Assembly: GCA_031253985.1 (NCBI GenBank)
Contig: JAIRVH010000222.1
Coordinates: 1 to 35,407, forward strand
DNA from: Sphingobacterium sp.
GTDB lineage: Bacteria; Bacteroidota; Bacteroidia; Sphingobacteriales; Sphingobacteriaceae
Direction: 5' to 3'
DNA: 35,407 nt
Every line of letters starts with the position of its first letter. Position 1 is the stretch's first letter. Shown here one piece after another: positions 32,209-35,407 of the stretch. A program made the position numbers and the translations under genes. The notes below the pieces were generated by a model. It saw only the letters and a program-made list of their open reading frames with translations. It was not told the origin of the DNA and did not search any database.

Positions 32209-34518
32209 ATGCTATTTACTGTTCTGTCAGGATTAATAACATCGAGCCTTATTGTTCCATTTGGTCGATTCCTAAAAACCAGATGGGGTTTTATTCTCGC
32301 ATTCTTACCGGTACTTCTATTTATATACTTTGCTCAATATATTGTACCTATTGGTCGTGGCTCCTATTTCGTCCAATCAATGTCTTGGGTGCCTTCCTTA
32401 GGCATCAATCTGGATTTTAAATTGGATGGACTGTCCCTACTTTTCACCTTATTGATTACTGGGATCGGAGCCTGTATCTTTTTATATGCAAATGCCTATC
32501 TGAAAGGGCATCGGTATATCGACCGATTCTTTGGCTACCTCTGCCTTTTTATGTCTGCCATGCTGGGGCTTGTCCTATCGGACAATATGCTGTTACTCTT
32601 CATCTTTTGGGAACTGACCTCGATCAGTTCTTTTTTTCTGATCGGCTTTAACAATGACAATAATGATTCAAGAAAAAGTGCGCTAACTGCATTATCCATT
32701 ACAGGTTTCGGTGGTTTTTTTCTGCTGGCAGGTTTTATTTTGTTGGGTAATATTGCCGGTACGTATCATATCACAGCACTCATTGACCAAGTATCAGTCA
32801 TTCAGCAACACCCGCTGTTTCCCTTGGTCTTCGGCTTGATAGCACTTGGTGCAATTACGAAATCAGCACAATTCCCTTTCCATTTTTGGTTACCCGGTGC
32901 CATGAAAGCACCTACACCAGTATCAGCCTACCTACATTCGGCAACCATGGTCAAGGCTGGAATCTATCTTTTAGCCCGTTTTTCACCCATTCTTGGTGGC
33001 AATCCGATTTGGACGTATTCGCTTATGCTTATTGGTGGTCTCACGATGCTTTATGCAGCCTTTCATTCGATTTTCAGAACCGACTTAAAAGGGGTTCTGG
33101 CGTATTCAACCATATCTGCTTTAGGGATTTTAGTTTTTTTATTGGGTCTGGGCACAAAGGACGCCGTCATTGCAGCCAGTGTTTTTATACTCGTACATGC
33201 TTTATATAAAGCTGCATTATTCTTGATTACAGGGATTATAGACCATGAAACCGGAACAAGAGACCTCACGGTTCTACGGGGACTACGCAAAGTTTTGATG
33301 CCCGTCGCTATTGCTGGTTTCCTGGCTGCTCTTTCCAGCGCCGGTATTCCACTTACCTTTGGATTTATTGGAAAGGACCTGATTTACGAAGCAACCTTAC
33401 ACGCTGCACCAGATCTATTTCTCTATTTGACAATCGTCGCGGTAGCGACCAATATCCTATTGGTATCAGCAGGATTTATGGCAGGCATCAAGCCTTTTAT
33501 GGGTAAGCTACCCGAGCAATTTAATGCAATCCATCTGCCTTATAAAGCCATGTGGATCCCACCTCTACTTTTAGCCGTTCTAAGTGTTGTTTTTGGCTGC
33601 ATCCCCGGACTTATTGGCGATTGGATTGCAGGCCCGACCGCAGCAAGCATACTTGCAAAACCCGAAACGTTTCATTTGAAAATCTGGCATGGATTTAATT
33701 TAATTCTGCTCCTAAGTGCAATTACGATTGCCGCGGGTACCTTACTTTATTTCGCAAACAGGCCTAGCGATAAAAAATTGGCCTGGATTGCAAATTTCAA
33801 TAGGATTTCTCCTGAAAATATCATCAGGATCTGTGCGCAGGAAATTGTTTTATTCTCTGCCTTCTTCACAAACAAAATGCACAACGGTTATTTGCGTTCG
33901 TATCTGTTGAAAATTATCTTGTTTGCGGAATTACTGATTGCTTATCAGCTGTACCTAGGTGGCCCGCTCCATATCAAATGGGATACGTTATCTCCCGTGA
34001 GTTTCTACGAAGTCACCACAGTCTGCATTTTGATCGGTGCCATTGTACTCACCATCCGCACTTCATCCCGATTGACTGCTGTGGTTGCCACAAGTGTTGT
34101 CGGTTATGCCATTTGTCTTATTTTTGTATTTTATAGTGCACCGGATCTGGCCATGACGCAATTTACCATCGACACCCTAACCGTAGTACTCTTTGTGTTG
34201 GTACTTTTTAAACTCCCTTCTTTCTTGAATCTGGCAAATCGGCGCACCGTCATTCGTGACGCTATCGTCGCTATCATTTTTGGCGTTTTACTGTCCATGG
34301 TCGCTCTTCGTGTCCTGCATGAACCAACAACGACAAATATCAGTGATTTCTATGGTGATTATGCCTATGTACTCGCCAAAGGGAAAAATGTGGTCAATGT
34401 ATTGCTGGTGGATTTCAGGGGTTTCGACACCATGTTTGAAATCGTCGTATTGAGTATTGCTGCATTAGGGGTATATAGCCTATTAAAATTACGTTTAAAA
34501 GCCTCGGACAAAGAATAA
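32209..34518 (+). CDS. mrpA: Mrp/Mnh cation:proton antiporter subunit A
   Basis: 769 residues, about 20 transmembrane helices. The N-terminal two-thirds is the proton-conducting NuoL-like domain: LLFIFWELTSISSFFLIGF with the TM5 glutamate (E135), AITKSAQFPFHFWLPGAMKAPTPVSAYLHSATMVKAG with K218. The C-terminal part carries an MbhD/DUF4040-like stretch (VGYAICLIFVFYSAPDLAMTQF.IDTLTVVLFVLVLFKLP) and an MbhE-like end (GKNVVNVLLVDFRGFDTMFEIVVLSIAALGVYSLLKLR). It exchanges Na+ (or K+) for H+ across the inner membrane within the multi-subunit Mrp complex and supports pH and salt tolerance. mrpB begins 63 nt downstream. The start at 32209 follows an AT-rich leader; no strong Shine-Dalgarno. Confidence 0.95.
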   Translation: MLFTVLSGLITSSLIVPFGRFLKTRWGFILAFLPVLLFIYFAQYIVPIGRGSYFVQSMSWVPSLGINLDFKLDGLSLLFTLLITGIGACIFLYANAYLKGHRYIDRFFGYLCLFMSAMLGLVLSDNMLLLFIFWELTSISSFFLIGFNNDNNDSRKSALTALSITGFGGFFLLAGFILLGNIAGTYHITALIDQVSVIQQHPLFPLVFGLIALGAITKSAQFPFHFWLPGAMKAPTPVSAYLHSATMVKAGIYLLARFSPILGGNPIWTYSLMLIGGLTMLYAAFHSIFRTDLKGVLAYSTISALGILVFLLGLGTKDAVIAASVFILVHALYKAALFLITGIIDHETGTRDLTVLRGLRKVLMPVAIAGFLAALSSAGIPLTFGFIGKDLIYEATLHAAPDLFLYLTIVAVATNILLVSAGFMAGIKPFMGKLPEQFNAIHLPYKAMWIPPLLLAVLSVVFGCIPGLIGDWIAGPTAASILAKPETFHLKIWHGFNLILLLSAITIAAGTLLYFANRPSDKKLAWIANFNRISPENIIRICAQEIVLFSAFFTNKMHNGYLRSYLLKIILFAELLIAYQLYLGGPLHIKWDTLSPVSFYEVTTVCILIGAIVLTIRTSSRLTAVVATSVVGYAICLIFVFYSAPDLAMTQFTIDTLTVVLFVLVLFKLPSFLNLANRRTVIRDAIVAIIFGVLLSMVALRVLHEPTTTNISDFYGDYAYVLAKGKNVVNVLLVDFRGFDTMFEIVVLSIAALGVYSLLKLRLKASDKE

Positions 34519-34581
34519 TGATGTTTAACAGTTATACACTCATGAGCTAAGAACTCATCATGCATAGCTAAATAATAACAA

Positions 34582-35004
34582 ATGAACAGTACAATATTAC
34601 AAACCGCTACGCGGTACCTATTACCGATACTTTTACTTTTTTCGGTATTCCTCCTGCTCAGAGGACACTATTATCCGGGGGGAGGTTTCGTCGGCGGCCT
34701 GGTTGCTTCGATCGCCTTTGTCTTGCATAGTTTTGCCTTTGGCCCTCAAAACACGATGAAATTGATTCAGTACAAACCGCTGTCACTCATCCCCATCGGA
34801 TTGGGAATTTCGGCCATAAGCATGTTCCTGCCTGCTTTTTTTGGTTATCCCGTTATGACCGGACTTTGGCTTGAAGAGAAAATTCCGGTCATCGGGATGA
34901 TCGGAACGGCCTTATTTTTTGACCTCGGGGTGTACTTTGTTGTCATAGGTGTCGTCCTGACGATTTTATTTACGATTGCGTTAACTACTGAAGAAGAAGA
35001 ATAA
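34582..35004 (+). CDS. mrpB: Mrp/Mnh cation:proton antiporter subunit B
   Basis: 140 residues with four hydrophobic helices. MnhB signature RGHYYPGGGFVGGLVASIAFVLHSF at about 27-51; then PVMTGLWLEEKIPVIGMIGTALFFDLGVYFVVIGVVLTILFTIAL. The acidic C-terminus (TTEEEE) is cytoplasmic. Part of the Mrp membrane complex. The stop and the mrpC start overlap as TAATG at 35002-35006, indicating translational coupling. The 63-nt gap from mrpA holds no clear element. Confidence 0.94.
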   Translation: MNSTILQTATRYLLPILLLFSVFLLLRGHYYPGGGFVGGLVASIAFVLHSFAFGPQNTMKLIQYKPLSLIPIGLGISAISMFLPAFFGYPVMTGLWLEEKIPVIGMIGTALFFDLGVYFVVIGVVLTILFTIALTTEEEE

Positions 35005-35360
35005 TGGAACTGATACTCGTGTTACTGATCGGCATCCTTTATGCTGCCGGAATATACCTCATCCTGCGTCGAAGCATGGTGAAATTATTGTTGGGTATTA
35101 TGTTGCTGGGCAATGGTACCAATATATTGATCTTTTTATTGGGGAATATTATTAAAGGTAAACCACCTATTATTGGACCCGATCTAAAAGTATTCACCGA
35201 CATTTATGCGGACCCGATTCCGCAAGCACTTATTTTAACGGCCATCGTGATCAGCTTTGGCCTAACCTCCTTTGCCATCGTTTTACTTAAGCGTGTATAT
35301 GCATTGCTGGGTACAGATGATCTGGATGATTTGAACACGCCTGAGGAAGAAGATATATGA
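35004..35360 (+). CDS. mrpC: Mrp/Mnh cation:proton antiporter subunit C (NuoK-like)
   Basis: 118 residues, three transmembrane helices. MnhC/NuoK features: YLILRRSMVKLLLGIMLLGNGTNILIFLLG, PPIIGPD, and the conserved DPIPQALILTAIVISFGLTSFAIVLLKR. The acidic C-terminus (DDLDDLNTPEEEDI) is expected in the cytoplasm. It overlaps mrpB by 1 nt and the next start by ATGA, so the operon is tightly coupled. Confidence 0.94.
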   Translation: MELILVLLIGILYAAGIYLILRRSMVKLLLGIMLLGNGTNILIFLLGNIIKGKPPIIGPDLKVFTDIYADPIPQALILTAIVISFGLTSFAIVLLKRVYALLGTDDLDDLNTPEEEDI

Positions 35361-35407
35361 TAGACAACCACATTATTGCCACGATTATCGTGCATTTATT
35401 TATTGCT
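35357..35407 (+). CDS. mrpD: start of Mrp subunit D, cut by window end
   Basis: An ATG overlapping the mrpC stop (ATGA) opens a frame with no stop to the window end: MIDNHIIATIIVHLFIA, 17 residues. The hydrophobic start and the operon position fit MnhD/MrpD, the next subunit in standard Mrp operons. Too short to prove by sequence alone. Confidence 0.6.
   Translation, partial: MIDNHIIATIIVHLFIA

Noticed and set aside
32886..33209. 107-residue plus-strand frame within mrpA
   Set aside because: Alternative frame of a well supported antiporter subunit; His/Ser/Trp-rich product typical of a shadow frame.

Overview
The window looks like chromosome of a Bacteroidota bacterium, most likely Sphingobacteriaceae (Sphingobacterium or a close relative). 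The grounds are AT-rich intergenic DNA, many exported lipoproteins with a CKK/CNK/CQK start to the mature part, two SusC/SusD uptake loci each headed by an ECF sigma factor and a FecR anti-sigma factor, and little use of Shine-Dalgarno sequences. No rRNA, tRNA, insertion sequence, phage gene or CRISPR array was seen.

Layout. (1) 239-2155 (+): acetyl-CoA synthetase with a hairpin terminator behind it. (2) 2309-6710 (-): separately spaced genes for small exported or membrane proteins: a TonB-C-domain protein, an NTF2-like protein, two tiny two-helix membrane proteins, an unknown exported protein and a lipoprotein. Two intergenic regions here (about 3412-3446 and 4632-4666) carry inverted copies of a three-site array of DnaA-box-like 9-mers at exact 12-nt spacing, a candidate replication origin or DnaA-binding locus. 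(3) 6879-10425 (+): a compact probable operon of a lipoprotein, an exported protein with a JAMM/MPN-like HxH..S..D signature, and three tandem mosaic paralogues of an unknown exported family, closed by a 23-bp hairpin. (4) 10518-11180 (-): a probable outer-membrane beta-barrel protein. (5) 11378-20332 (-) and 22028-31793 (-): two complete paralogous uptake operons of identical order: ECF sigma, FecR, SusC-like TonB-dependent transporter with an STN signalling domain, SusD-like lipoprotein, zinc metallohydrolase lipoprotein, DUF4302 lipoprotein. A PH-like and a small membrane protein gene lie between them. (6) 32209-35407 (+): start of an Mrp cation/proton antiporter operon (mrpA, mrpB, mrpC, start of mrpD), cut by the window end.

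How the genes work together. In each uptake locus the SusC STN domain would sense the substrate at the outer membrane, signal to FecR in the inner membrane and release the sigma factor to transcribe the locus. SusD and the two other lipoproteins would bind and process the substrate outside the cell. The substrate cannot be told from sequence; the HExxH hydrolase suggests a peptide or protein-derived ligand. Both loci share a hairpin-bearing leader between fecR and susC at almost the same distance from the susC start.

The points most worth a second look are the paired DnaA-box-like arrays, the JAMM-like plus triple-paralogue module, and the conserved susC leader. All functions are read from sequence motifs by eye, without database searches.
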